Shown here in pieces: positions 63,249 through 64,000 of a stretch of DNA of 64,000 bases (position 1 is its first letter; every line of letters begins with the position of its first letter). Origin of the DNA: Planctomycetota bacterium (GTDB lineage: Bacteria; Planctomycetota; Phycisphaerae; UBA1845; PWPN01). The DNA is taken from positions 488,683 to 552,682 of the forward strand of contig JAKPHF010000077.1 of the NCBI GenBank assembly GCA_029550525.1, in the 5' to 3' direction. The position numbers and the translations under genes were made by a program. The notes beneath the pieces were generated by a model. The model saw only the letters and a list, made by a program, of their open reading frames with translations, had not been told where the DNA came from and searched no databases.

Positions 63249-63998
63249 ATGGAACTTGCGAACAAAGTGGCGTTGATCACCGGCGGGACGCGGGGCATCG
63301 GTGCGGCGACCGCGATCAGACTGGCCCGCAGCGGCGCCGACATCGCCATCAGCGGCCGACATCACGACCAGGCGGCCGACGAGGTCCGTGCCGCGATTGA
63401 GGCATTGGGTCGACGCTGCGTGGTGGTGGTCGGCGACATGGGCCGGCCGGAAGATGCGACCCGGCTGGTCAACGAATGCGCCGCCTCCCTGGGCGGGCTC
63501 GACGTTCTGGTGCACTCGGCAGGTGGAGGGGTTCGCGGCCGACTTCTGGATCTCGCTCCCGAGGCGTGGTATCAGGCGTTCGATGTTCACGTTCATGCCG
63601 TCTTTCATCTTTGCCGGGCCGCCGTTCCCTTCATGCAGAAACGCAAGGAAGGGGCCATTATCCTGATTTCCTCGGCCGTCGGGCACCGCGGTTTCGCCGG
63701 GACGGCTGCCTACTGCGTGGTCAAGGGCACGCTACCCAATTTCGCCCGGACGCTGGCTCGCGAACTGGCCGATGACAACATTCGGGTCAACTGCGTTGCC
63801 CCCGGCATCATTCGCACGCGGTTTCACGAGCAGATGACCCCCGAGCAGTACAAGAACAACATCGAAAACCGCATTCCTCTGCACCGCGAGGGCACTGCCG
63901 AAGACGTGGCCGACTTGATTTCCACGCTGGTCACCAACGACTTCATCACCGGTGAGACCGTGGCGATCGACGGAGGCATGACCATGCGACTGGTCTGA
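63249..63998 (+). CDS. Short-chain dehydrogenase/reductase
   Basis: A 249-residue NAD(P)-dependent SDR. It has the cofactor motif ITGGTRGIGAATA near residues 10-22, LDVLVHSAGGG (NAG-like element), the catalytic Ser in ILISSAVG and YCVVK (Tyr-x3-Lys) near residue 160, and IDGGMTM at the end. AGGAGG precedes the ATG. It resembles FabG-like classical SDRs, but here it is alone and the substrate is unknown. The stop is two bases before the end of the window. Confidence 0.9.
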   Translation: MELANKVALITGGTRGIGAATAIRLARSGADIAISGRHHDQAADEVRAAIEALGRRCVVVVGDMGRPEDATRLVNECAASLGGLDVLVHSAGGGVRGRLLDLAPEAWYQAFDVHVHAVFHLCRAAVPFMQKRKEGAIILISSAVGHRGFAGTAAYCVVKGTLPNFARTLARELADDNIRVNCVAPGIIRTRFHEQMTPEQYKNNIENRIPLHREGTAEDVADLISTLVTNDFITGETVAIDGGMTMRLV

Positions 63999-64000
63999 CC

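Overview
The window is GC-rich and looks like a chromosomal segment of a free-living planctomycete-type bacterium, probably near Phycisphaerae. The evidence is the mix of gene families: a PEP-CTERM protein, an exported protein with dockerin-like repeats, a prepilin-like protein with an H-X9-DG motif, a Cys4 zinc ribbon of the CPKCGYNL...CPECG type, a Tat-exported Gfo/Idh/MocA oxidoreductase, a membrane spermidine-synthase fusion, and KdsA (Gram-negative envelope). This is inference from protein content; no rRNA, tRNA, phage, transposase or CRISPR array was seen.

Layout. 1-8.6 kb: partial PilT-type ATPase, kdsA, a methyltransferase, a creatininase-like exported protein, a two-gene exported-protein unit with an ATGA overlap, and class II fructose-bisphosphate aldolase with a clear terminator. 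8.7-15.8 kb: membrane/spermidine-synthase/TPR fusion, an exported thiol-disulfide protein, and lexA with a long upstream leader that starts at a strong sigma-70-like promoter carrying a dyad. 15.9-19.6 kb: a three-gene minus-strand operon (PEP-CTERM protein, dockerin-like exported protein, prepilin-like protein) behind a promoter, a cobalamin riboswitch and an intrinsic terminator. 19.7-30.2 kb: sugar/envelope functions (Gfo/Idh oxidoreductase, WaaP-like kinase, glycosyltransferase), a CrcB fluoride channel, SGNH hydrolase, ferredoxin, three small exported proteins, threonine aldolase and a stand-alone Clp N-domain protein. 30.4-38.2 kb: two large membrane proteins, biotin-protein ligase and an L-fucose-isomerase-like protein. 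38.3-40.2 kb: three consecutive small genes, each broken by one frameshift or stop.

40.6-55.1 kb is the most striking part: one minus-strand cluster. It reads from a fused helix-turn-helix/PTS-EIIA regulator into hyfB-hyfC-hyfE-hyfF-hyfG and a ferredoxin/NuoB-like subunit, then hypF, hypC, hypD, hypE, hypA, hypB. It encodes a complex-I-like membrane complex plus a full set of [NiFe]-hydrogenase maturation proteins. The large subunit nevertheless lacks both cysteine pairs that hold the NiFe site, as in Ehr (energy-converting-hydrogenase-related) complexes. Palindromic repeats have settled between the hyp genes, and a repeat-derived tract appears to sit in frame inside hypF.

55.2-64 kb: acetyl-CoA synthetase, a cytochrome c'-like lipoprotein, a small cysteine-containing protein, a globin-coupled sensor histidine kinase with its NtrC-type sigma-54 response regulator, a degraded-looking stretch and an SDR oxidoreductase. 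Acs, the Hyf-like complex, c'-type cytochrome and heme-globin sensor together suggest a metabolism at low or changing oxygen. That is an inference from neighbourhood only.
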